Shown: positions 13,848-21,575, numbered from the stretch's first letter. The stretch: DNA of 23,086 nt from Chersky-840 sp035532735 (GCA_035532735.1 DATKQM010000042.1:1-23086), one strand, 5' to 3'. Notes: generated by a model from the sequence alone, not told the origin. A program made the numbers and translations.

Positions 13848-14721
13848 CCGTTCGTTTCTCGACGTGTTCCGCAAGCGCGAAGGCTCGCCCGAAGACCGCC
13901 CCCCAGGATCACGCCCGGGGCGAAGTCGACGCCGCGAAGTTGCCGGAGAGGACCAGGAACGGCTGATCCTCGCCGCCTTGCACGACCTGCGCGACACGAC
14001 GGTGCGAGAGGTGATGACACCTCGTGTGGATGTGGTCGGCCTCCCGATCCCGGTCCACGCCGCCGACGTCGCCCGGGCCGTGCGCCAGACCGGTCACAGC
14101 AGCTTCCCGGTCTACGACGACGACCTCGACCATCTCATCGGGATCCTGTTCGTCAACGACCTGTTCCGCTCGGGGTGGGCACTCGAAGGTCGCAATGGCA
14201 ATGGCGGCGGCGAGCCCGACAAGCCCACGCCCCTCGACATCTCGCGCCGGCTCCGTCAGCCCTACCCAGTGCCCGAGAGCCGTTTCGTGCTCGGCGTCCT
14301 CGCCGACATGCGACGCGACCGCAGGGCGTTCGCCATCGTCGTGGACGAGTACGGCGGGGTGGCGGGCGTCTTGACCGTGAAGGACCTCCTCGCCGCCCTT
14401 GTCGGGGACCTGCGCGACGAGTTCGATCCCGGCGGCGAGCCCGAGATCGTCAGGGTCGACGGCACCCGCTGGCTCGTGGACGGCGGGGCGAGCATCGACG
14501 ACGTCCGTGACCAACTCGACATCGACCTTCCCGAGGGTGATTACGTGACCCTGGGCGGTTTCCTGTTCGACGCGTTCGGCCACATCCCCGAAGAAGGTGA
14601 GAGGCTGACCCACCACGGATGGGACCTGCGTGTGGCCGAGATGGACAAGCGGCGGGTGGCCAAGGTTGTCGTCCAAGCAGCCACCGACACCGTCACCGAG
14701 GAGCGATCCCCCACCACCTGA
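13834..14721 (+). CDS. CBS-pair / CorC-HlyC domain protein without membrane domain
   Basis: This protein has 295 residues from GTG 13834, with GGGGA (13821-13825) 8 bases upstream. After a basic linker, VREVMTPRVDVVGLPI begins the first CBS motif, and FAIVVDEYGGVAGVLTVKDL is the end of the second. A C-terminal CorC/HlyC-type domain follows (WLVDGGASIDDVRDQL, then GDYVTLGGFLFDAFGHIPEE, then VAKVVV). Most actinobacterial relatives carry an N-terminal DUF21 membrane domain. None is seen here, so this resembles the soluble CorC/YbeX form, which binds adenine nucleotides through its CBS pair. It overlaps the receiver gene by 14 bases and ends the ArsA-receiver-CBS operon. A role in metal-ion or nucleotide sensing is the usual guess for this family. 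Confidence 0.88.
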   Translation: MQTSDRSFLDVFRKREGSPEDRPPGSRPGRSRRREVAGEDQERLILAALHDLRDTTVREVMTPRVDVVGLPIPVHAADVARAVRQTGHSSFPVYDDDLDHLIGILFVNDLFRSGWALEGRNGNGGGEPDKPTPLDISRRLRQPYPVPESRFVLGVLADMRRDRRAFAIVVDEYGGVAGVLTVKDLLAALVGDLRDEFDPGGEPEIVRVDGTRWLVDGGASIDDVRDQLDIDLPEGDYVTLGGFLFDAFGHIPEEGERLTHHGWDLRVAEMDKRRVAKVVVQAATDTVTEERSPTT

Positions 14722-14812
14722 GGTCGGCCGAGCCAGCGGGGTTTTCGCACTACCATCGACGCGGTTGCCGGTCGGTCGACAACGTTCCGGCCCTGCCGGG
14801 ATGCCGGCACCA

Positions 14813-14887
14813 CGGGCTGTAGCGCAGCTTGGTTAGCGCGCCACGTTCGGGACGTGGAGGTCCCGGGTTCAAATCCCGGCAGCCCGA
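14813..14887 (+). tRNA. tRNA-Pro (anticodon CGG)
   Basis: The acceptor arms CGGGCTG (14813-14819) and CAGCCCG (14880-14886) pair fully, with discriminator A. The anticodon stem CCACG/CGTGG closes the loop TTCGGGA, giving anticodon CGG. The T arm is CCGGG-TTCAAAT-CCCGG. The C1-G72 pair is the expected bacterial tRNA-Pro identity feature. CCA is not encoded. Confidence 0.96.
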
Positions 14888-14898
14888 CTCTGAATTCC

Positions 14899-14917
14899 CC
14901 CGCTGATGGCCAGCGGG
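14899..14917 (+). terminator. Hairpin just downstream of tRNA-Pro
   Basis: CCCGCTG (14899-14905) pairs with CAGCGGG (14911-14917) across a 5-base loop, 11 bases after the tRNA. There is no T-tract, as is common in high-GC actinobacteria. A terminator or processing signal is plausible. The remaining 130 bases to the lipoprotein stop at 15048 hold only short GC-rich inverted repeats. Confidence 0.4.
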
Positions 14918-15047
14918 TAATGGTCGTGACGCCGGCGATAGGAGGCCGGACAGTGACATTTCCGACGACATGTGAAGCCCCCGCCGTCAGACGGGGCCAG
15001 CCCCGACCCCACCGAAGTGGTTCGAGAAACGGGTCCGCTGTCTCAGC

Positions 15048-15545
15048 TCACTGGATCTGGACCGAGCCCACGTACCAACCCCCCGGGGCCTGGGACTCGT
15101 AGAGCTGGTAGATCGGGGCGTTGATGGGACCTCCCCCGGGTGCTCCGAAGGTGCAAATGATGGGAGGGAACGCCGAGGTGCAACCCCGGTTGATCGCCAG
15201 CCCGCTCGGATATTTCACGGCGAACAATGTCGACACCGCCTGGGGTGTGGCCACCCGCAGCGCCGTGGTCCGATTCCCCGAAGCCCAGTACCCCACCAGC
15301 GCGTTGGCGGCGGCCTCGGCGGTCGGTTGCGGCGCGGGTGGGATGACCGGGGCGGCCGTGGTCGGCACCGGAGCCGTCGTCGTCGTGCTCGGCGCGGGGG
15401 GAATGGTCTGGAGGGTGGTCGTTGTCGTTTGCGACGGCTGGGTCGTCGGGGCCGGCGCCTTGGAACCACCGCAGGCGGACGCGATCACACCCAGCACGCA
15501 GACGGTCGCGGCCGCCCCGACCGATCGTGAGAGGAAGGGTGTCAC
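15048..15545 (-). CDS. Secreted lipoprotein with Thr/Pro-rich linker, function unknown
   Basis: This protein has 165 residues from GTG 15545. A type II signal peptide ends in GVIASAC, making C25 the lipidated residue. A linker rich in T and P (about 30-70) follows, then a domain of about 95 residues with WASGNRTTALRVATPQAVSTL and two Cys (GCTS, ICTFG) that could form a disulfide. I do not recognise the domain; short actinobacterial lipoproteins of this build are common. The start is not certain: a TTG at 15575 is in frame, but the signal peptide fits the GTG. That GTG lies inside a perfect 19-bp palindrome. It is the last gene of a same-strand group with the EthD-like gene, whose stop is 73 bases upstream. 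Confidence 0.75.
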   Translation of the reverse strand: MTPFLSRSVGAAATVCVLGVIASACGGSKAPAPTTQPSQTTTTTLQTIPPAPSTTTTAPVPTTAAPVIPPAPQPTAEAAANALVGYWASGNRTTALRVATPQAVSTLFAVKYPSGLAINRGCTSAFPPIICTFGAPGGGPINAPIYQLYESQAPGGWYVGSVQIQ

Positions 15546-15551
15546 CCTTCC
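15533..15551. promoter_or_regulatory. Perfect 19-bp palindrome over the lipoprotein start codon
   Basis: GGAAGGGTG (15533-15541), one central base, and CACCCTTCC (15543-15551) form a perfect inverted repeat. The minus-strand GTG start (15545-15543) lies within it. In DNA it could be an operator. In RNA it would hide the start codon in a hairpin together with a GGAAGG sequence. Confidence 0.55.
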
Positions 15552-15618
15552 ATTCTGGCAAACCCCCGGACACAACTTCGGGCGCGACCGGCCTTGTCCG
15601 CCCTCCGCGGGGTCGGTC

Positions 15619-16347
15619 TCAGAGGGACTTGACGAGGTACTCGCTCATGGTCGTGTTGCGGATGCGAGCCAGGTCGAGACAGGCGTTCACGCTGTCGAGC
15701 ATGGCGGTGATGTGCGCGGAGAGCACGGCCGGGTCGCCCTGCGCGTTGAAGAAGAGCATGGGGTCGGCGATGTGCTGCGCCGAGGGCCATGCCTCCTCCA
15801 CGATGCCGTGGATCTCGGGCGCCCGGTCGGTGAGGGGTCTCACCACCTCGTTGCGGACGTAGCGGCACCGGGGTTGGAGCTCGCCCGAGAGCGGCGACTG
15901 CGTTCCGTGCCAACGGTCGATCCACGTGGCGTAGTCGAGGCCCTCGGGCCGGTGGATGAGCGACACCGTGAGGACACCCGGAGAACGTCGACCGTCCTCC
16001 CAGTGGCGAGGCGCTGCATGGGGGGTCGTCCCGTAGTCCTCGTAGAGCGACTCGACCACCAAGTATCCGGCGACCGTCGGTCCGAGCGCGACGATCTGGG
16101 TCTCTAGGGGCGCTCGCCGGTCGTAGCTGTCGACCCAGACCGAGATCTCGCCGACGTGAGGGTCCTCGCCTTCAGGAGTGGGCACCGGAGAAGGCGCCTC
16201 GGCGGCAGCGCTGTCGTGGACGTTCACCGTCACACCGTGGGCGCCGAGGTCGACCAGACGGGGCGCGAGCTCGAGGAGCCGGTCGCGTAGTTGATCGCCC
16301 CGCGCGGGCGCGCCATCACCCCACAGCAGGTACACGAGCTTCTCCAC
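15619..16347 (-). CDS. EthD-like (dimeric alpha-beta barrel) domain protein
   Basis: This 242-residue protein has a C-terminal half containing LIHRPEGLDYATWIDRWHGT followed by RCRYVRNEVVRPL. This pattern fits the ferredoxin-like EthD/dimeric alpha-beta barrel proteins found near many actinobacterial oxidation pathways. The N-terminal half (VYLLWGDG, DRLLELAPRL, GVTVNVHDS) looks like a second, weaker repeat of the same fold. There is no signal peptide. The start is GTG 16347, 19 bases after the stop of the small upstream gene; I see no strong ribosome site. The family name comes from a protein needed for ethyl tert-butyl ether breakdown, but the role of most members is unknown, and I do not assign a substrate here. 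Confidence 0.7.
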   Translation of the reverse strand: MEKLVYLLWGDGAPARGDQLRDRLLELAPRLVDLGAHGVTVNVHDSAAAEAPSPVPTPEGEDPHVGEISVWVDSYDRRAPLETQIVALGPTVAGYLVVESLYEDYGTTPHAAPRHWEDGRRSPGVLTVSLIHRPEGLDYATWIDRWHGTQSPLSGELQPRCRYVRNEVVRPLTDRAPEIHGIVEEAWPSAQHIADPMLFFNAQGDPAVLSAHITAMLDSVNACLDLARIRNTTMSEYLVKSL

Positions 16348-16366
16348 CGAGCTAGCTTACGGTCGG

Positions 16367-16738
16367 TCAGCGGTCGGTCTGGTCCCACTCCTCGGACATG
16401 ATCTGGACCTCCATGAGCGAGGCGATCTCTTCGGCGAGCTCCGCGCAGCGGCACGGCTCCTCGGCGAGGTCCGCCTCGAGGACCAGTGACACCAGCCGGT
16501 CCACCACTCGTTGTTGACCGTGCTCGATGAGACGGGCCGTGAACGGAGACAGGCGAATCACCATGGGCCGCTCCGCCTCGGCGTGGCGAACGAACGCCTC
16601 GAGAAGGGCTGAGGCAACATCACTCAATCGAACGTGGTCGCCCTTGTTGGAGATGGGCCCGAGCTCGTGCGCCATCTCGAGCAGGCGCCGATGGTCCGGG
16701 GGGTCACCGTCCCAGACGGGCGCCGGTTGGAAGGTCAT
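16367..16738 (-). CDS. Small uncharacterised protein, helical and acidic
   Basis: This protein has 123 residues from ATG 16738, chosen because AAAAGG lies 6 bases upstream. An in-frame ATG at 16780 has GGGAGG touching the start codon, which is too close. I do not recognise it. It is mostly predicted helical with segments such as HRRLLEMAHELGPISNKGDH, FTARLIEHGQQRVVDRLVSL, and a Cys pair in PCRCAELAEEI. There is no membrane helix or signal peptide. It is followed at 19 bases by the EthD-like gene on the same strand, and the two may be co-transcribed. Upstream is a 313-base divergent region with inverted repeats. Confidence 0.65.
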   Translation of the reverse strand: MTFQPAPVWDGDPPDHRRLLEMAHELGPISNKGDHVRLSDVASALLEAFVRHAEAERPMVIRLSPFTARLIEHGQQRVVDRLVSLVLEADLAEEPCRCAELAEEIASLMEVQIMSEEWDQTDR

Positions 16739-16822
16739 GGAGAGCCTTTTGCCAGGATTGACCGGAAGTACTCTCAGCATCCTCCCGAGCGTGGCGATCT
16801 GCAAGGGGAAATACCCCAACAA

Positions 16823-16897
16823 CACCGTCCCGACGGTGCCGCCCGTCTCCGGGACACCCTCGGACTCGGCGAGATCGACCTAAGGCTGGAGACGGGC
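16823..16897. promoter_or_regulatory. Nested inverted repeats in a 313-base intergenic region
   Basis: Positions 16739-17051 hold no gene I can support. They contain CACCGTC (16823-16829) / GACGGTG (16832-16838) with a 2-base gap, and a perfect 10-bp inverted repeat GCCCGTCTCC (16841-16850) / GGAGACGGGC (16888-16897) enclosing 37 bases. They could shape the leader of the minus-strand gene or act as an operator for the divergent NlpC/P60 gene. I looked for the c-di-AMP riboswitch often found before cell-wall hydrolases and do not see its conserved core. Confidence 0.4.
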
Positions 16898-17051
16898 CCG
16901 ATGGGTGGAGGGCTCAGAAAGTGGCTCAGACATCGCCTAAATCACTCCTGTCACTTTGTCAACATGTCCCAGGCAAACCGACCGTCACATGCGTTGGGCA
17001 ACGGCTCTGTTTGCCACCGCGCGACGGGCCTTGCTATGCCTTTACCCCATC

Positions 17052-18209
17052 GTGACTGACGTCGAGCTTCTCTCGACGGTTCCGTCAAGCCAGCAGATAG
17101 GGTGGCCCCGCCGCGCCGCTCTGGTGGCCGGAGCTGTCGTCACAGTCCTCTCGGGGGTTCTCGGAGCCTCTTCACGCCCGGCCGTCGCCGACCCATTGTC
17201 GAGTGCGCAGGCTCAGGCGGCGCAGATCGCGTCTCAGCTGGCGACGGACCAGAGGCGCCTCGACACGACGTCAGAGCAATACGACGCAGCCGAGCAACGG
17301 GTCCAACAGCTCAACCAGCAGATCACCCAGATCAAGGCTGCCGTCGCTCAAGACGTCGCCAACGTCACCGCCGAGAAGACCAGCCTCCGTCAGCAGGCCG
17401 TGGCCTCCTACATGGCCGGTACCTCCTCCAACGACCTCCAGACACTGTTCAGCTCGGGGGGCGAGCAGGCCACGGTGACAGGCGAGTACCAATCGGTGGC
17501 AAGCGGGAACATCTCGGGTGCCATCGACGCCTTGAACGTCGCCCAAGCCCATCTCGCCTCGCAGCAAAGCCAGCTCCAGGCGGCACATGATCAGGCTCAG
17601 TCGGCCCTGACCGAAGCCGCTGACGCCCGGCAAACCGCTCAGGCCACCGTCGCCGACCAGCAGGCCACCTTGGCGCGCGTGAAGGGCCGGATCGGGACGC
17701 TCGTGGCCCAGCGCCAAGCCGCGCAGCTCGCCGCGTCGCACGCCGCCTTCCTTGCTCGAGTGGCCGCGGCCAATGCCACGGTCCGGACCGTCGATTCCGC
17801 TCGAAGCGGCAACCCGTCCCGACCGACCCCACCTGTCCTCCCCAACTTGCCTGCCGCCGGAGGGGCCGCCACCGCCTTGGCGGCCGCCGAGAGCCAGATC
17901 GGCGTGCCGTATGTGTGGGGCGGCGAGAGCCCGGGTCGAGGCTTCGACTGCTCGGGCCTGACCCAGTGGGCCTGGCGCCAGGCCGGCGTGAGCCTGCCGC
18001 GCACCGCCGCGGCCCAGTACGGAGCCACCGCTCACGTCCCACTCTCTGACCTCCAGCCGGGCGACCTTCTGTTCTGGGGTTTCGGTGGCATCAGCCATGT
18101 AGGCATGTACGTCGGCGGGGGCGAGATCGTCAATGCCCCGCAGACCGGTGAGTTGGTGCGCATCGAGGCCATCTGGAACGACGGGCTCGTAGGGGCCGGC
18201 CGTCCCTGA
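17052..18209 (+). CDS. Secreted NlpC/P60 peptidoglycan endopeptidase with coiled coil
   Basis: This protein has 385 residues from GTG 17052. A signal peptide (helix about 22-40, RRAALVAGAVVTVLSGVLGA) ends near PAVADP. Residues 50-240 are a long, Gln/Ala-rich coiled coil interrupted around 120-155, as in RipA-type hydrolases. After a Pro-rich linker the NlpC/P60 domain (about 272-385) has catalytic C300 (GFDCSGLTQWAW), H349 (ISHVGMYVG) and N361 (IVNAPQTG) as the third residue. It should cut D-Glu-DAP-type stem peptides during cell separation, with the coiled coil used for control or for FtsEX-like partners. Earlier in-frame starts (16956, 16989) would add residues before the signal peptide. 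No ribosome site is clear for any start. The upstream region contains inverted repeats. Confidence 0.9.
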   Translation: MTDVELLSTVPSSQQIGWPRRAALVAGAVVTVLSGVLGASSRPAVADPLSSAQAQAAQIASQLATDQRRLDTTSEQYDAAEQRVQQLNQQITQIKAAVAQDVANVTAEKTSLRQQAVASYMAGTSSNDLQTLFSSGGEQATVTGEYQSVASGNISGAIDALNVAQAHLASQQSQLQAAHDQAQSALTEAADARQTAQATVADQQATLARVKGRIGTLVAQRQAAQLAASHAAFLARVAAANATVRTVDSARSGNPSRPTPPVLPNLPAAGGAATALAAAESQIGVPYVWGGESPGRGFDCSGLTQWAWRQAGVSLPRTAAAQYGATAHVPLSDLQPGDLLFWGFGGISHVGMYVGGGEIVNAPQTGELVRIEAIWNDGLVGAGRP

Positions 18210-18245
18210 CGCAACGTACGCGCCGGCGGTCTTGGCGCGATCTGA

Positions 18246-18260
18246 CCCAGGGCGCCTGGG
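18246..18260 (+). terminator. Hairpin after the NlpC/P60 gene
   Basis: CCCAGG (18246-18251), loop GCG, CCTGGG (18255-18260) forms a 6-bp stem 36 bases after the stop. There is no T-tract. It probably separates the hydrolase gene from the aldo/keto reductase gene. Confidence 0.35.
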
Positions 18261-18352
18261 ACTGGCACAGCCGGACCTCGTAGGCTCGGGCTCCGCCTCA
18301 ACGCCACAACTGACGAACCCGTCGCCACGACGACGTCCTGAAAGGAACCACC

Positions 18353-19327
18353 ATGGAGATGGAGTACCGCCGACTGGGCCGTTCGGGCATCAAGGTGAGC
18401 GTGTTGTCGTTCGGGTCGTGGGTCACCTTCGGCCCCCAACTCGATGATGGCCTCGCCGCGGACTGTCTGGCCGCGGCGAAAGAGGCCGGCGTCAACTTCT
18501 TCGATAATGCCGAGTCGTACTCGGGTGGGGAGTCCGAGCGGATCATGGGTAAGGCCCTTGCCCGGCTGGGTTGGCCGCGCCACAGCTACGTCGTGTCGAC
18601 CAAGCTCTTCTGGGGGATACACGACGACGTCAACATGCGCAACACCCTCAACCGCAAGTACCTCTCCCAAGCAATCGATGGCTCACTGGAGCGCTTCGAC
18701 CTCGAATTCGTGGACCTCGTCTTCTGTCATCGTGCTGACCCCGAGACCTCGATCGAGGAGACGGTGTGGGCCATGTCGGACATGGTGAGCTCGGGGAAGG
18801 CCTTGTACTGGGGGACCTCGGAGTGGGCCGCAGACGAGATCCGCGCTGCTTGGGAGATCGCCGAGCGACACAACCTGCACAAGCCGGTCATGGAACAGCC
18901 CCAGTACAACATCCTCGAGCGCAACAAGGTCGAAACCGAGTACGCGCGCCTCTACGACGAGATCGGGCTCGGGCTCACGATCTGGAGCCCCCTGGCGTCA
19001 GGTTTGCTGACCGGCAAGTACATCGACGGCATCCCCGACGGGAGCCGAGCCGCCCTGCCGGGCTACGAGTGGCTCCAGGGCATGTTGACCGACGCCCGGC
19101 GCAACAAAAAGGTGAGGGCGTTCAAGGACATCGCCGACGAATTGGACTGCACGCTGGCACAACTGGCCCTGGCGTGGTGCGCCAAGAACCCCCGCGTGTC
19201 GACGGTCATCACCGGAGCCAGCCGCGTCGAGCAGGTCCACGAGAACATGAAGGCGCTCGACGTCATCCCCCTGCTCACCGACGACGTCTTGAAGAAGATC
19301 GACGAGATCACCTACTTCTTGCGTTGA
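18353..19327 (+). CDS. Aldo/keto reductase, potassium-channel beta-subunit-like
   Basis: This 324-residue (beta/alpha)8 enzyme has the catalytic tetrad D51 and Y56 (FFDNAESY), K84 (VVSTKLFWG) and H126 (LVFCHRADP). The NADPH-binding end follows (TVITGASRVEQVHENMKALD). YRRLGRSGIKVSVLSFGSW at the start, LFWG, and QPQYNILERNKVE place it with the Kv-beta-like AKR6 / YghZ-type branch, which reduces small aldehydes and ketones. The start ATG 18353 has AAAGGA 6 bases upstream. It appears to be a single-gene unit with an upstream hairpin. The natural substrate cannot be told; methylglyoxal-type aldehydes are typical of relatives. Confidence 0.93.
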   Translation: MEMEYRRLGRSGIKVSVLSFGSWVTFGPQLDDGLAADCLAAAKEAGVNFFDNAESYSGGESERIMGKALARLGWPRHSYVVSTKLFWGIHDDVNMRNTLNRKYLSQAIDGSLERFDLEFVDLVFCHRADPETSIEETVWAMSDMVSSGKALYWGTSEWAADEIRAAWEIAERHNLHKPVMEQPQYNILERNKVETEYARLYDEIGLGLTIWSPLASGLLTGKYIDGIPDGSRAALPGYEWLQGMLTDARRNKKVRAFKDIADELDCTLAQLALAWCAKNPRVSTVITGASRVEQVHENMKALDVIPLLTDDVLKKIDEITYFLR

Positions 19328-19341
19328 CGGGCTGAGCCCAA

Positions 19342-19390
19342 TTGCCGGCAGGACTCGGTTGCCGGCAGGACTCAGCTGGCGGCTGGACTC
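19342..19390. repeat. 17-base tandem repeat across the 3' end of the SGNH gene
   Basis: TTGCCGGCAGGACTC occurs at 19342-19356 and 19359-19373, and a 12-of-15 match lies at 19376-19390, all with a 17-base period. The third unit encodes the last residues of the minus-strand SGNH hydrolase, and its stop codon (19374-19372) falls within the repeat array. Confidence 0.7.
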
Positions 19391-20169
19391 ACCTTGGAGG
19401 CGATGAGAGCAGCCAGCGCTTGCGCACCCGGCCCGTTGATGGGGAGATGGGTGCCGTCTCCGTAGAACCACTCAGGGTGTTGCGCGGCCACACTCTCCCA
19501 GTCGGCCAGGACCGTCTTCGGATAGCGCCCCACACCACTGGCGAGGACGGAGTTGACCTGGTCTTGCCACGAACGCCCGACATGGACCGTCACGAAGATG
19601 ACTTGCGAGGCCTTTTGCAGGATCGACATCATGGCGTCGAAGTCAGCACTCGTGATCGGGCCGTTGGTTCCCAGGGCCACGACGACAATCGAAGGCGGTG
19701 AGGCGCCGGCCATGACGCTGCGCAGGATCGTCTCGCCGTCGGACCATTGGCGGCTCACCGCCGCGTTAACCTGGATGCCTGGCACACATCCCTGCAGCTC
19801 CTGCTCGGCGTCGATCATGACCGAATCACCCACCGCGTAGGCACCTCCGGCTACCGCAACCGGGGTGCAGGCCACCGTGGAACCCACCGTCGGCAACGTC
19901 GTCGGTGGCGTGGTGGTTGTGGTGGTCGTCAGCGGTGCGGTGGTTGTGGTCGTCAGCGGTGCGGTGGTTGTGGTCGTCGTCCTCGAGACGCCTCGGACCG
20001 CAGTGTGGCTGGCCCGTGCGTGGAGCACGCCCAGCGTGCCCCCGGCTCCGAGAACGACGAGAACGCCAATGGCGATCGCCCAGTTGCGCAGGCCATGACG
20101 ACGCGATCTCGATGGGCCGCGACCGACAGTTCGGGCGTGAGCAGGCTTGTGCGATGGGGCGGGGGGCAT
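19372..20169 (-). CDS. Membrane-anchored SGNH hydrolase (OatA-like C-terminal domain)
   Basis: This 265-residue protein has a basic N-terminal tail (1-28) and one membrane helix (about 29-48, NWAIAIGVLVVLGAGGTLGV). A linker of Thr-rich units (about 63-95) follows, then an SGNH domain: S116 in YAVGDSVMID, N169 in VALGTNGPI, and D238/H241 in YGDGTHLPI. The domain matches the part that follows the acyltransferase-3 membrane domain in OatA-like peptidoglycan O-acetyltransferases. Here that membrane domain is missing, so this is a free surface esterase or transacylase. Cys 101 and 128 could form a disulfide. The start is ATG 20169 with only a weak ribosome site. It is convergent with the aldo/keto reductase. 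A cell-envelope role is inferred. Confidence 0.85.
   Translation of the reverse strand: MPPAPSHKPAHARTVGRGPSRSRRHGLRNWAIAIGVLVVLGAGGTLGVLHARASHTAVRGVSRTTTTTTAPLTTTTTAPLTTTTTTTPPTTLPTVGSTVACTPVAVAGGAYAVGDSVMIDAEQELQGCVPGIQVNAAVSRQWSDGETILRSVMAGASPPSIVVVALGTNGPITSADFDAMMSILQKASQVIFVTVHVGRSWQDQVNSVLASGVGRYPKTVLADWESVAAQHPEWFYGDGTHLPINGPGAQALAALIASKVSPAAS
19922..19978 (-). repeat. 24-base tandem repeat encoding the Thr-rich linker
   Basis: Two identical 24-base units (19922-19945, 19946-19969) plus 9 more bases encode TTTTTAPL-type octapeptides on the minus strand. The unit preserves the frame, so linker length could vary between strains. Confidence 0.75.
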
Positions 20170-20378
20170 CGATCGGTGCGTCTTTCAAAGGCTCAGAAAT
20201 CGAGACTGCTCCCGGGGTGTGCTCGGGGCGCTGTGATTGGGAGGTTACAGGGACTCTCGAAGAGACACGGCCCGGTTGGGCCGGTTGCTCGCCCCGCGTG
20301 GGGCGCTCGATCACAAGCCTCTCCCGGGCGGGGCGATGGCTGTCCACGCGCCGGCGTGCTCGCCGTATTCTTCGCGCC

Positions 20379-20839
20379 ATGGTCAGCGCCATCAATTGGG
20401 AGTCGGTGTCGGCTTTCGCCACGGCCGGAGGCACGCTCGTGCTGGCGGTGGCCACCTTCGCATCGGTCCGGTCCGCCAATCAAGCGGCTCGGACCGCGGA
20501 GCGAGCGCTCCAGGTGAACCTTCGACCTGTGCTGGTGCCGTCACGGCTGAACGACCCTGTCGAGAAGATGATGTGGGTCGACAAGCACTGGACGAGTGTC
20601 GCCGGCCGCAGGGGTTCTGTGGAGATCGAGGACGGGAGGATCTATTTGGCCATGTCGCTGCCCAATGTCGGATCGGGATCGCCGTACTCCACGGCTGGTG
20701 GCCATCGGGCTCGTGGGGCCTCAGGAGTCTCGATCACGGCGACGTCGACAGCCTTATCCCCCGGCAAGATGCGGAGGACACCGGGTGGATCTGCACTGTC
20801 GTCAAGCATTGGAATCTCGACAGACCCGATCCCCGTTGA
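20379..20839 (+). pseudogene. Small membrane protein gene broken by a 1-base frameshift
   Basis: From ATG 20379 the frame gives an N-terminal helix (SAFATAGGTLVLAVATFASV), then SANQAARTAERALQVNLRPV and a segment ending YLAMSLPNVGSG near 20677. The protein then continues only in another frame from 20678: IAVLHGWWPSGSWGLRSLDH, later TVVKHWNLDRPDPR and a stop at 20837-20839. From memory, actinobacterial proteins of this family run NVGSGIAVL without a break, carry roughly 50-80 extra residues before the end, and finish in HWNLDRPDPR. So one base is missing and an internal deletion is likely. If the frameshift were a sequencing error the shortened middle would still be odd. The function of the family is unknown. 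It lies between the divergent SGNH gene and a convergent HD-domain gene. Confidence 0.7.
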
Positions 20840-20865
20840 GTTCCGGGACGGCGCGAGGCCTTGTG

Positions 20866-21432
20866 CTAGTCCCCGTCAGCCGCTTTGAGCGCGGCACTCA
20901 GCTTGGGATCGATAGTCCATCGCTCCGCTGCCAGATGGTGCTCGGCGGCCCATGACACCGTCAGCGGATGGCTTCCGGCGGCCCGCAGGAGTGCAGCTCC
21001 GACCCGGTCGTGGGAGAGGTAGAGGCCCACTCGAGCCCGCGCCGATGGACGTCCCTTGCCCTGATGACGATCTGCCCAGGTCAGTAGGCGTGTGCGGCCC
21101 ACAGCAATGCCCGCAAGGGTGACCAGGGTCCGAGCAGTGGTTCCGAACGAAGACTCCACCTTGCCGACGTCATGGAGAAGCGCCGCCGCGGTGACCTCTC
21201 GGGGCACCTCGTCGGAATCGAGAAGGCGAATCGTGTCCTGAGCCACGCCCACGGCGTGACGCCGGTCAGGTCCGGACATGCGGTGCCAGAGGGCCTGCTC
21301 ACCGGAGACCAAGTGGTCCAGAGCCCAGGATTCGTGGGTAGGCGAGGGCCCGAAGGGAAGGAGGGCACTGAAAAAGCGCTGGGCCAGATGGAGCCACGAG
21401 CCAAATCCGTTGCCGGAACCCATCTCGTCCAC
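20866..21432 (-). CDS. HD-domain protein (possible metal-dependent phosphohydrolase)
   Basis: This 188-residue protein shows the HD pattern: H59 (RRHAVGVA), H87-D88 (AALLHDVGKVES), H141 (LSHDRVGAALL) and H165/H166 (AAEHHLA). In this order they can hold one or two metals for phosphate-ester hydrolysis. The start could be GTG 21432 or ATG 21423; no strong ribosome site favours one. The N-terminus (WLHLAQRFFSALLPFG) is hydrophobic, but not a clear signal peptide. The likely substrate is a nucleotide or phosphorylated small molecule, which cannot be specified. It is divergent from the DedA gene over about 140 bases that show no distinct motif. Confidence 0.85.
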   Translation of the reverse strand: MDEMGSGNGFGSWLHLAQRFFSALLPFGPSPTHESWALDHLVSGEQALWHRMSGPDRRHAVGVAQDTIRLLDSDEVPREVTAAALLHDVGKVESSFGTTARTLVTLAGIAVGRTRLLTWADRHQGKGRPSARARVGLYLSHDRVGAALLRAAGSHPLTVSWAAEHHLAAERWTIDPKLSAALKAADGD

Positions 21433-21575
21433 GGTATCGCGGTGGCCTGCGTTAATTCCGCTCCCAGGTGCGATGGATGGCTCCCTTTCATGCTTTTGTC
21501 AGGTTGACCACCTAGATTTGGCGAGTTCCGGGTTCGACGACTGACCAGCCCTAGCCGCCCGGTGGGAGGTGCGTG

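Noticed and set aside
16883..17051. Possible c-di-AMP (ydaO-type) riboswitch before the NlpC/P60 gene
   Set aside because: The position is typical, but I could not find the conserved core sequences.
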